Shown here one piece after another: positions 54,756 to 64,000 of a stretch of 64,000 nucleotides of DNA. The position numbers were made by a program, and so were the translations under genes. Source of the DNA: Loripinus fragilis (Eukaryota > Mollusca > Bivalvia > Lucinida > Lucinidae); the NCBI GenBank assembly GCA_964019695.1, contig OZ026515.1, positions 140,179,549 to 140,243,548 of the forward strand, in the 5' to 3' direction. The notes under the pieces were generated by a model, which was not told the origin of the DNA, did no database searches, and saw nothing but the letters and a program-made list of their open reading frames with translations. Numbering within the stretch: the first letter of the stretch is position 1; each line of letters begins with the position of its first letter.

Positions 54756-56001
54756 CTGAAGTATAAAAAATAACATGGATATTAGAGAAACAGTTCCATG
54801 TAAAATTGATGCTAAATTTTCTGATATAAATGTTTTTGTGCTTATTGAAAGCATCTAGCAATATGCTTCTTATTAATAACCTTTGCCCTGTATGACCTTT
54901 ATTAAAATGTTCATGTTACAAAACTCGTATAGTGAATTTGCTTGATAACTTCACGTTTAGATAGTTGAAAATCTTAGTTGGCATACTGTATTAGGGGTGA
55001 CGTTAACATCAACATTGTAAACTATTATGTAGGTCTTCTGGCACACTGGATTCAGGTGAGGGGTCGTTGCCCTTTGGTTCTCATCTGTGCGGGGACATTC
55101 TTGTATAGACATACAATCTAATATTGCGGTGTGAAGTGTTGTGTCGTTTTCTGTGTGGAACGAATCTCGTTTTGATGTAGTTTCTTGGGCTTAATACGCA
55201 TTCCTTATCATATTTACTTGCTTACTATCAGAATAAGTGAACCGTGTTTTGGTATTATGGCATACATTAGAAACAGTAATGAAGCACATTTAAGCTTCGA
55301 ATAGACGAGGAACTGACCAAATGTCGTGACGCACGTCCTCTCGTCTTTTCCCTGAATTTAGTTCTGCAATTTTACTTTAACTTTTATTCTAACACACCTC
55401 GCCTATAGAGCCAACGGTAAAAAACTGTGATATATCGAACAATAATTCACAGCTAAAGTGCGTGATAGCTGACGTCACTGAAAAATGACGTCATTCATGG
55501 CGTTAGACGGTGTAACGTCATGTTTACGCTTGAAAGACGTTACAATTACTCGTAAACGTATGTGACGTAGTCTAAATATTTGCGGGAGTTCTTCAGTGCA
55601 ACGGCAGAAAGTTGGAAGAAGCTGAATACTTCGAATGTGTTTTCGTCGTTTATTGTGTGTTAGAATCGAAATAGATCAGCTCCAGTGCGTGAATTGTTGA
55701 GTAATAATTCACTGTTTGTCGGTCAGTTGTACGGCGATAAATCACTCGCGCTGCGCGCTCGTGATTTGATCTTCTTTACAACTGACCTTCAAACAGTGAA
55801 TTATTACTCAACAATTCACTGCTGGAGCTGATCTATTTCTTAATCAATATCTTTCAAGATTACATTTAAACCGCATTTACTGTTGATCGCCATAGAGATG
55901 CAAAAATACAAATTCCTATGTCTGTGTATCTAGATATAATATTAAGTTTCTACCTTACTTACATTGAGAACACACAAAAAAGACGTAAATATATACATAT
56001 C
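54756..56001. other. GPCR upstream intron or flank, with a long hairpin element
   Basis: No exon for TM1-TM2 is recognised. 55435-55570 has several TGACGTCA/GACGTT words. 55668-55845 is a hairpin element with arms of about 70 bp (agctccagtgcgtgaattgt / acaattcactgctggagctg) around a GCGCTGCGCGC centre. Confidence 0.6.
55668..55845. mobile_element. 178-bp near-perfect hairpin element
   Basis: atagatcagctccagtgcgt at the left and complementary gctggagctgatctat at the right. gagtaataattcactgtttg pairs with caaacagtgaattattactc. The interior is gcgctgcgcgctcg. A short MITE or foldback unit with no coding capacity. Confidence 0.85.
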
Positions 56002-56227
<226 letters not shown>

Positions 56228-57384
56228 ATTGTTTTTTTTTTATATTTTGTTAAACCAAAATACTTGATTATTGACTATATATAATATTGATACTACCAAA
56301 CTATTTACAAAATGGTAGCCTTAATAGCGCCCGTATTTCCAGTGCATTCTTCATTCCCAGTCGTAGTCAATGTTTTACTTCCAATCTGGTGTCAGAATGG
56401 CTGGGGTATGCCCTATGTTCGCATATTTTAGAAGTTTTCGCGTTATTAGGTGTTATGACCTTTAAAGGGGTTGTGATAAAAGCAGGTCAAATTGGCAGCA
56501 AAATGTAGATAATCAAATTATATCTAGTGTTAACTTTTGATAGAAACGGTTGTTACTTTTGGCGTGGCACTGCTCATTTTTACGTTGCACCAATTTATGT
56601 TGGCAGTTTTATCAGATACAAAAATACTTTTGCCGAAATATATTTTATCATATATAGTAAAATCTGGGGCATTTCAATATCTTTCAATTGTTTTTATTTA
56701 CTATATTTCAAATTTAGGGTAGGTATAATTGATAAACGTATCAGTAACTAATTTGTCAATCTGCATCCCTGATTTAGCACCTTAACACAGGTATTCTTAG
56801 AGAAACCAGAAAAATGTATTTATACCACCTTTACCAACTTTAGCACGAAATATCTCATGATGTGCAAGGTCTACACTGATGTATGTGGTATAAAATATAC
56901 TTAGCTACTAAAGAAACTTGAAACGTTTTACTTTCTTTAAAATTGTAAATAACAAATTATAGAGCTAAGCCGATATGCTCATTTTAATAACAAGACATAA
57001 GAAAGTATTCTTCGAAAAATATATATTTATCAAATATAGAACATGACGTCACGACGTCAAAAATACCGTTTTTATTACTTTTGCCTCGGGAGTGTATATC
57101 TAGATATTTTTTTGAAAACTTTTTTCATGTTTGCAAGGCCAATACCAGTAAGACAAAGTTACATTGTAAAAATTTGCAATTTCTTACAGTGACGTATGGT
57201 ATAGGTTTTTAAGTTGTGCTTTTGACGTTGTCTAAACGGCAGTGTTGTTTTCCTTCGTTTAAGCAATTTCTAGAAACTGAAATGACTTGGAGTCAACCAA
57301 TCATTGTAAGAGAATGAATTTTCAAGAATCAGAATTTATGTTTCGCGTCACGTTAAATGGTAAAAGCGTAATGAACCAAAGGGG
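56228..57384. other. Gene-free stretch
   Basis: AT-rich. Open frames at 56287-56751 have no recognised domain. A TGACGTCACGACGTCA word occurs at about 57044. Confidence 0.4.
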
Positions 57385-57965
57385 TACGTGCATTAAGCGG
57401 TTATTTTGCCCCCCCCCCCCCCCTCTAGAGTCAAAACCTGAAAATTGCTTTTCACCAATTTCTTTTGATTGGTTTATTAGAAGAATAACTGAAGTGTAAA
57501 ATTTTGGCATTTGTTTAAATTTTACCGTTGCTTAGGTAATAAAAAATGGCCAACAAAATAGGCTTAAAACAGAGAAATTGCCATTTTTGGACTAATTTTA
57601 AGGCTCTTGAAGATCGATTTTTTAAGAATTAGATATCATCACAGCTAAATGCCAAAAAAACCTTTTTAATATGTAGTGTGCCTTGATTATTCTCATCTTC
57701 TGTTAAAATATCTTTTTGGTATTTGCTTGTGCTCTATGTTAATTTCTCTATCAAACCTCTCAATTTTGTTCCAATATGGTCAATTTCCTATTTTAGCCTA
57801 TTTTGGCAGCCATTTTTTTACCATAGCAACGGTAAAAGTCAAAGTAACTTGAGACTTTTACAGTTTGATTATTGTTCTTATAAACCAATTAGAACAAATT
57901 GGTGAAAAACATTTTTTTTTATTTAAGCCTCATAGGGGAGCCAAGAAAGCCTCTTAATGCACGTA
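57385..57965. mobile_element. About 580-bp foldback element with about 200-bp arms
   Basis: Left and right halves are imperfect reverse complements: tacgtgcattaag / cttaatgcacgta at the ends, then ttcaccaatttcttttgatt / aattagaacaaattggtgaa, ttttaccgttgcttaggtaa / taccatagcaacggtaaaag, and ccaacaaaataggctt / tagcctattttggcag. A C15 run (57409-57423) is unique to the left arm. No coding capacity. Confidence 0.8.
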
Positions 57966-58636
57966 GCTCTTTAACGTTAAGTAAGAAACAACGTAAACTA
58001 TGGATAACAACCGTTTTTTCTTTGTCAACGTATGTCACCGTTTAGTGTGTGCTGTCTACTTTGTTATAGTGCGAATTGGCTACACTTTACTGTTTAATCG
58101 TGTACGAATTTCATGCTTTGCAGTATAAACGTATCAGCATGTTATTTTAACGCTTGACGTCGCTAAATGGACGTATGTGGCAGCTTTGGAGTACAAAAGG
58201 ACAGAAACATTTTCAAAATGCATACCAAACATCATACAAAGTGAAAAAAATTGATAAAGTGGCAGTGGGTTTTTAAAGTTCATAAAACGCTGATAACGTA
58301 AAAATTTACCTTAAGAAAATGAAAAAAGACTTTTGGGTGGAACACTGCATGCATACTTTATTTGAATGCACAGAAGATGTCGAGGAAATATCAAAGACTC
58401 ACACTAAAGCGGTTTCTGGTGAATTTTGCGTGATTTCTTTGTTCTTGCAAAAAATGATTTTAGGGGTTACGTGACGTTTTGATAGCTGACGTCTTAAAGT
58501 AGTTCATCTTTTCAAATAATCTCAATGCATCTTAGTCTACCTTTGTTCAACTTTACGCAATGGAAAGACAAGTGTGCATCTTATTCATTTACTACCAAAA
58601 AATTGACACACAGTATGTGTCTGGTTTCTTTAGTAG
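57966..58636. other. Gene-free stretch
   Basis: No gene or repeat end is recognised. Confidence 0.4.
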
Positions 58637-58743
58637 TTAAGTATAGTTATACCATGATTGTCCACCTGTACGTACGACAATCCACTCGCTAAAGCTCGTG
58701 GATTATCTCCGCGTACAGGCAGACAACCCATGCTATAACTATT
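58637..58743. repeat. Short hairpin element
   Basis: agtatagttataccatgatt pairs with catgctataactat, and cacctgtacgtacgacaatc pairs imperfectly with gattatctccgcgtacaggc. The centre is ctcgctaaagctcg. Confidence 0.7.
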
Positions 58744-58748
58744 ACAAT

Positions 58749-58910
58749 TGAGCCAGTGTATGAGATTTCCAACAATGTGGTATGTGCGACTAGCAAAGCC
58801 ACAGATCAGCCTGCGCATACGCGCAGTCTGATCAGAGCCTTTGCTAGGCGTTTGAGTATTCTATGATTGTTCAGCTACTCACTTAACATCATTTGCAGTT
58901 TCTAAGCTTA
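58749..58910 (-). mobile_element. Hairpin MITE family M2, truncated reverse copy
   Basis: tgagccagtgtatgagattt, ccaacaatgtggtatgtgcg, gcatacgcgcagtctgatca and cactcacttaacatcattt-like text follow the reverse complement of 51400-51553. The other terminus is missing. Confidence 0.75.
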
Positions 58911-58929
58911 AAGGGGTGTCCGATAAAGC

Positions 58930-59222
58930 GAGTTTCAAACCAGTCTCCTCAGCTACTGAGACTAGCTAGAAAATTGAAATTGACCTGTAACAAGTTTATA
59001 TATGATACTTTCCAAAAAGATAATAACAAAGGCGCTGATCAGACTGCGCGGATGCGCAGGCTGGTCTGCGCCTGTGTTGTTCGCAAGCCTCCGAAGACAG
59101 GTTTTCTCGCGTCGAGGCCCAATTATGATCTATGATCAGCACTTTTTCGATGGACTCCCCAAGGTAGCAAGTAGACTGGTTTGAATCTAAGACAGGTTTT
59201 CTCTCGTCGAAGCCCAATTGTA
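58930..59222. repeat. Inverted-repeat unit with a duplicated CAGGTTTTCTCTCGTCG block
   Basis: gtttcaaaccagtct (58932) and agactggtttgaat (59174) are inverted. caggttttctcgcgtcgagg (59099) and caggttttctctcgtcgaag (59193) are direct repeats, each followed by cccaatt. The gcgcggatgcgcaggctggt core is shared with M2. Confidence 0.55.
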
Positions 59223-60612
59223 ATGTTTTATTATTTTACTATGATTATTACATAGAGACGCTTCCGCAATCGTGTTTATCATGCCAAGGCTGCTACTGTC
59301 CTTAGAAACTTTCTAACTATAATCGCGGGTATATAGTTAACCCAATTCAGATTTCCAGGTGACCTGAATACTTGATAAAAATGAAATTATTGTCACTGAC
59401 ATGACTTGAAGTTGAGCCATACCAGTTGTTTTATCCATTGGCGTATATCATTACGCACGTACGCAGGTGCGTAAACATATTGTACACATTCAATGAAATC
59501 ACTCAATATGAAAATAGCGCATTTCTATTTCATAGGTATTGTTCCAGGAGCAACTTTATTTGGAAAGAGACGCAATTGGTGTAATTATTTAAGCGTTCCG
59601 GCTACGCAATTGCCATCCCCAGAGGATGGGGATAAGACAACGTAATTTTGTGACCATTTTTTTTTTAATATATCGATTTCGTTTGTTATTTCTGTTGTTA
59701 TAGCTTCATGGCTAAACTCTTTGCATGCTGGTTATTTTTTCATGCTTTTATTTTCATCTGCTGTTTTTTTTCAAAATCAACTTTTCTTTAAAGAAATCTT
59801 TCAGGAACATTATAGACAGTCTGTGTCAAACGGTATGGATCCAGATCAGGACCGACGTTCTCTTAATCCAAACGGTTTGCAAATATTATCAGCAGACGAC
59901 AAAAATTGCTGCTAGAAAGGATTGAGTTAAATAGATCTGTCCAACCATGTGACATACATGCGATAAAAACCACCAATTAAGCTGCTTAGCCTGTGTTTTT
60001 ATCAACTTCAAGAATATTCTATCATGGCCTTGGTGAAGACGAAAATATCATTGAAATCATTCCCCTTCAACGAAAAAAAAAATAGTTAGAAAGCAACATT
60101 TGACTATACATGACCTCATAAATGTATTTCATCATATATCATTTGTCGGTGGTGGCAGGCGTCTCTGCAAGTACATAATGGAACTGCTACATGTAGAATA
60201 CAACATGAAAGTCAAAATAAATCAGTCAATCGTTTTTATATTGGATAATTAGTGCTTTATCCTTTGTAGTAAAAATATGACCTCAAACTGTTTGATGCCA
60301 CATAGAAAAAATAAAATATGCCACGGTATCGAGAGTGCTTTACGGACTAGGTGAACCCAAACGAGCCTCCTTATCTTTTATTTGGGTACTATCGAGGAAA
60401 GTTAACAACAACTGTGCGATTTCGCAGACTGAGATCATCAAGTTATCTTATTCTTCGATGTTATCTTATTGTAGTACTCTGAGAATGTCCTTTGTGACAG
60501 GTCAAGTGAACAGAAGAAAACAACAACAACAGAACCAGACAGGGAGTGTGCTTGATCCTGTCGTATTAAATCGTTCTGATTCAGTCCTGCACTGTAACTG
60601 TTTGTTAAGTCA
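59223..60612. other. Gene-free stretch
   Basis: No gene is recognised. Open frames at 59721-59925 and from 60335 have no recognisable domain; the latter runs into the SINE. Confidence 0.4.
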
Positions 60613-60624
60613 CACAAAGGTTCG

Positions 60625-60824
60625 GGAGCGCAGTGGCTCAGTGGTAGAGTGCTTGACCCGAGACCGAGGGGCCTCGGGTTCGAGCCTCACCGGCGTCACT
60701 GCGTTGTGGTCCTTGAGCAAGACACATTTATCCTTGCTTAGTACTGGTTCAACCCAGGAAGTCCCGTCCCGCATAACTGAAAGATTGTTGAGTGGACGTA
60801 AAGAATCAAATCAAACAAACAAAA
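60625..60824 (+). mobile_element. Full-length tRNA-derived SINE with 12-bp target duplication
   Basis: 200 bp. Flanked by cacaaaggttcg at 60613-60624 and 60825-60836. A-box TGGCTCAGTGG at about 60634 and B-box GGTTCGAGCC at about 60677. The body is ccttgagcaagacacattta, gtactggttcaacccagg, and the tail is aaagaatcaaatcaaacaaa. The intact boxes and perfect duplication indicate a recent copy. Confidence 0.93.
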
Positions 60825-61239
60825 CACAAAGGTTCGAATGCTACTTCTGCATTTTCATTTTTCTATCTGTCTTATCTTGTGTTACAGTGATATCTAAATG
60901 TCAGCTCATTTCATGGCCGGATCCAGAGAGGGGGTGGGGGCTGGGGTCCGGGCCACCGTCAATAATAAAACTGTAGGTTTCCTTAGGAATTCTGGTGTGG
61001 ACCCCCACCCCTGGAAAATCACAAAGCTTCCCAGCCAACATTCAGTGTCGGATCACCATTGGCTGTACGGAACCGTTCATGCATTTTGTGGGAAAAAGAA
61101 AAGCAAATGCAAGCTAATCATTATGACAGAAAGGCAGTTACATATGTATTTGTATCAAAATATTTGAATAAGCTTACAGAGTTAGGAACAAATTTACAAC
61201 ATAGCATCTAGAAAGCTATTATTCAGTTTGCGATATTAA

Positions 61240-62520
61240 CATCGCATTACTTTCTCATGTGCATAGTAGACCCCTATCATAAACGATATTTCGGTTAAAG
61301 CACGTTCTTGTTTGGTGTCCATATATTTTAGATACAAACATAGTTACAAACTTGGATCACTTTGTGTGGAGAAAACTCCCTTAAGCTTAAAAAGAGAGTC
61401 CTTTGAAAACAGTAAAGAACAGCAGCAACTCGGTCTTATTGAATACTAGATGTATCATAGGAGGTAATTGATAGATGGAGGGATATAGGTTTGGTGTTTT
61501 CCGTCAATCCGTATTCCCGTCCTTCTGTCCGTCCTTCTGTCCTCAGCCATAACAAGGTAAGCAATGAATGGAATTTCATGAAACTTGTATAGAGTATATT
61601 CGACTGTTGTACAATGATGCATGTGAAATTCTGTCAGGATGTCTTTAGAATTAAAGGAGATATTGCCCTTTGATGTCCTTAATGTCAATGCATTTTTCAG
61701 TCCTGCGCCATAACTTAGTAAGCAATATATGGATTCTCATGAAACTTAAACTGCGTATATATGAACATTGTATGACGATGCATTTATAGTTCCATGAGAT
61801 GTCATCGGTTGTAGAGGAGTTGTTGCAAATTCGTTTGCCTAAATTTCAATGATTTTTCCTCCCTCAGCCATAACTTAGTAAGCAATTAATAGAATTTCAT
61901 GAAACTTATACAGGGTATAGATTACCAAAGTGTGATACCGCACATAAAGTTTTATCATGATTTCCTGAGTCAAAGAGGAGCTATTTCCCTTTGATTACCT
62001 AATTGTCAATGCATTTGTCCCGTGCTAAGCCATAAGTCAGTAAGCAATAGATGGAATTTTAGGAAATTTATACTGGCATTATACGACTGTGTGATAATGC
62101 ACGTGAAGGTTTGTCATGATGTTCTGAGTAAAGCAGGAGTTATTTCCCTTTGATTACCTAAATGTCAATGCATTTTTCTGTCCTGCGTAATTACTATCTA
62201 TGATTATTGTGTGATGATTCATGTTTAGTTTCAGCGGGATGCAATCAGCTGTGGAGAAGTTATTGCCGTTTGTTTGGCTATATTTTAATGAAATTTTCCA
62301 TCCTCAGACGACTGGACTTTTATGAAAATTGTGCTCATTATTAACCATCATGGGGTTGTGGTATTAAAGTAGTTTCATCAGCAAATCCTCCAAAATGAAG
62401 GAATCATTGTCATTTTCTTGCTTAAATGCTGATAAATTTGTGTTTTCAGAGGCATTTCATTTAAATGGATGACAATTATGAATAAAAAATGTAATTTTGA
62501 AACTTTGTCAGAAAGTTCAT
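61240..62520 (+). repeat. Left unit of a tandem duplication, with internal repeats of about 165-190 bp
   Basis: 61240-61480 matches 63270-63386 plus 63766-63870 (cttgtttggtgtccatatat, ggatcactttgtgtggagaa, gagtcctttgaaa, gaacagcagcaact). From 61480 a diverged unit recurs about five times: cagccataac(a/t)(a/t)gtaagcaat, gaatttcatgaaactt, gatgcatgtgaaattct, gagttattgccctttg. The same unit starts again at about 63885. Confidence 0.7.
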
Positions 62521-62552
62521 CCTAAAACAGGAGTTATTGCTCCTGGATTGCT

Positions 62553-63128
62553 TAAATCCCCGTCACACCAGAGCAGCGTTCTCACAGCGATCCCATGGCG
62601 TCCAGGAAAAATGCAGATCGCTGAGGTGCACGCAGTGTGATCGCAAGCATCTCCCCAGCAATGCAGTGGCATCGCCTGTGGACGCTGAGGAATTGCATAG
62701 AACGGCGACCGACGACGGGAACTTTGAGCATGCTAAAAAAAACGCCGTGGCAACGCCGCTCTATAAGAGCGCAGTTGGGTCACCGTATGGTCGCCATAAC
62801 CGCGCAGTAAGGTTTCCAACAACGGCAAGACCTCCGCGGGCGCGCACAAAGGTCGTTGAGCAAACGCCTGCCGTGATCATCCGGGACTTTTGCACGGTGA
62901 TGTCACTGCAAGGATTTTCCTATGTCCTTTCTCAATTGAAAATTGAGCAAAAAACTTCCCCAAATTTCCAATTTCCAGTTTGGTGAAAATCAGGCCAAAA
63001 GGACGCCTTGGTAGGCCCTTTTCCGCAAAAAAATATCAAGATTTGCTTACGATCTCAAGGCGCTCTGAAAATTTAAACAACTCCATGCCAATACAGTGGA
63101 AACGCGGCTTGGTATGACAGGGGCTTTA
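62553..63128. mobile_element. About 575-bp element with CCCCGTCACACCA ends
   Basis: The left end aaatccccgtcacaccagag and the complement of the right end, aaagcccctgtcataccaag, are inverted repeats. The first half is locally GC-rich (gcgatcccatggcg, cgcctgtggacgctg) unlike its surroundings. It lies inside the tandem unit. The 149-aa open frame at 62537-62986 is a by-product of that composition. Confidence 0.6.
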
Positions 63129-63269
63129 TATTTTAGAAAATTCAAACTTGATACGGCCAAAATAACAAACCATGGTAAAACAAAAATAGGCGTGGATATT
63201 AATTTATTGTCAAATTTGCTTTTAGTTTGACGGAATTTTTCAATTCTAATAATAAGGGTATTGGTTAAT

Positions 63270-64000
63270 ATGAATATCGCGTTACTTTTGCACGTGCCTA
63301 GTCGACACCTATCATAAGTGGTATTTCAGTTAAGGCTCTTTCTTGTTTGGTGTCCATATATTTTAGGTACAGAAACAGTTACAAAAATAGTAAGTGAGTA
63401 TGATCAGGAAATACCACAATCACAAACTGCAGACTACCCCGTGGCACCGCGAGGAAGAGCCGCTTAACCATCACGAGACACCAGGAAGACAAATTAAGCA
63501 AAGCAATCAGCTCTCTCTTCCCCATCAAGATGATTGCAATACTAGACGGGACATAAAGTAACGTACAACAAAACATAGAACAATTACAGACTCCCACAAT
63601 GGGAGTACCAATAAACAAAAAGTCAACAACAACAGAACCACCGCCTTAGAACGGACAGCAGCCTAAGCCACCGGGGGGGGGGGGGCTTAATTGCATTTTA
63701 CTGGTACCAAATCTTCGCCCTAGATTCTGCTGTTGTTGAAGTACAAGAAATGTTCAGCTCGCATGGATCACTTTTGTGTGGAGAATTTTCCATTAAGCTT
63801 AAAAGGAGAGTCCTTTGAAAAAAAGTATAGAACAGCAGCAACTCTGTCTTACTGAGTTTTATGTGTCATAATAGGTAATTAGTAAAGCTAGTTTTTAGAT
63901 TTGGCGTTGTCCATCCATCATCCCATCCGTCTCTCCTTCTGTCGCCAGCCATAACTAGGTAACCAATAGATGGGATTCATTAAACTTATACTGAATGTAT
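63270..64000 (+). repeat. Right unit of the tandem duplication, split by a PLE tail
   Basis: 63270-63386 and 63766-64000 repeat 61240-61480 and the start of its internal repeats. The window ends inside this unit. Confidence 0.75.
63387..63765 (-). mobile_element. PLE family-B tail, copy B5
   Basis: Inserted between agttacaaa and ggatcac of the tandem unit. The left unit at 61341-61362 shows agttacaaacttggatcac, the empty site. The sequence is nearly identical to B1 and B4, with a G13 run at 63673-63685 where B1 has a short G run. Confidence 0.9.

Noticed and set aside
60625..60700. Functional tRNA gene
   Set aside because: A- and B-boxes are present, but the sequence does not close into a cloverleaf of normal length and is followed by a SINE body and tail, with target duplications.
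62537..62986. 149-residue frame as a gene
   Set aside because: It lies inside a GC-rich repeat element with inverted ends; composition explains the open frame.

Overview
The window reads as eukaryotic, animal nuclear DNA. It is AT-rich, exons are short and spaced by kilobases, introns have GT/AG borders, and most of the sequence is dispersed repeats. The repeat mixture (Penelope-type retroelements, tRNA-derived SINEs, many hairpin MITEs, a Ty3/Gypsy-type LTR element) together with an apolipoprotein-L-like gene suggests a lophotrochozoan, most likely a bivalve mollusc. That assignment is inference; no rRNA, mitochondrial or other diagnostic gene is present.

Two host genes can be supported. 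The first runs on the + strand from 12126 to 32132 in four exons, all joined in phase 1. Exon 1 encodes an N-terminal domain resembling ADP-ribosyltransferase-fold proteins (DUF7587-like) and an acidic tail. Two small exons follow, then a large last exon encoding an apolipoprotein-L-like membrane domain. The spliced length is one base more than a multiple of three, and the extra base is explained by an A9 run in exon 1, which is either a real frameshift or an assembly error. The second gene is the 3' part of a class A GPCR on the - strand: TM3-TM6 at 54211-54755 and TM7 plus tail at 52298-52579. Its TM1-TM2 exons were not found.

The rest is mobile and repetitive. 3.0-6.3 kb is partly duplicated at 38.0-39.1 kb. 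8.9-10.0 kb carries a seven-fold GTGAATTACGTTACC-like motif. 14.8-16.6 kb is a 55-bp minisatellite. 16.8-21.1, 27.7-30.0 and 33.6-34.2 kb hold Penelope-like retroelement (PLE) copies and tails. 22.4-26.6 kb is a 57-bp minisatellite that grew out of the exon 2/5' splice-site junction of the ART/ApoL-like gene and is interrupted by a 921-bp TA-inserting element. 40.3-49.1 kb is a complete, very young LTR retrotransposon with 2.54-kb LTRs, but its only ORF encodes Gag, protease and the integrase zinc finger and lacks reverse transcriptase. 49.3-64 kb is a patchwork of SINEs, PLE tails, hairpin MITEs, a compound tetranucleotide microsatellite and a tandem duplication.

The host gene and the repeats are entangled. 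Introns of the ART/ApoL-like gene hold several PLE pieces, two minisatellites and five hairpin MITEs, one of which ends 37 bp before the last-exon acceptor. A further TIR element starts 76 bp after the stop codon.
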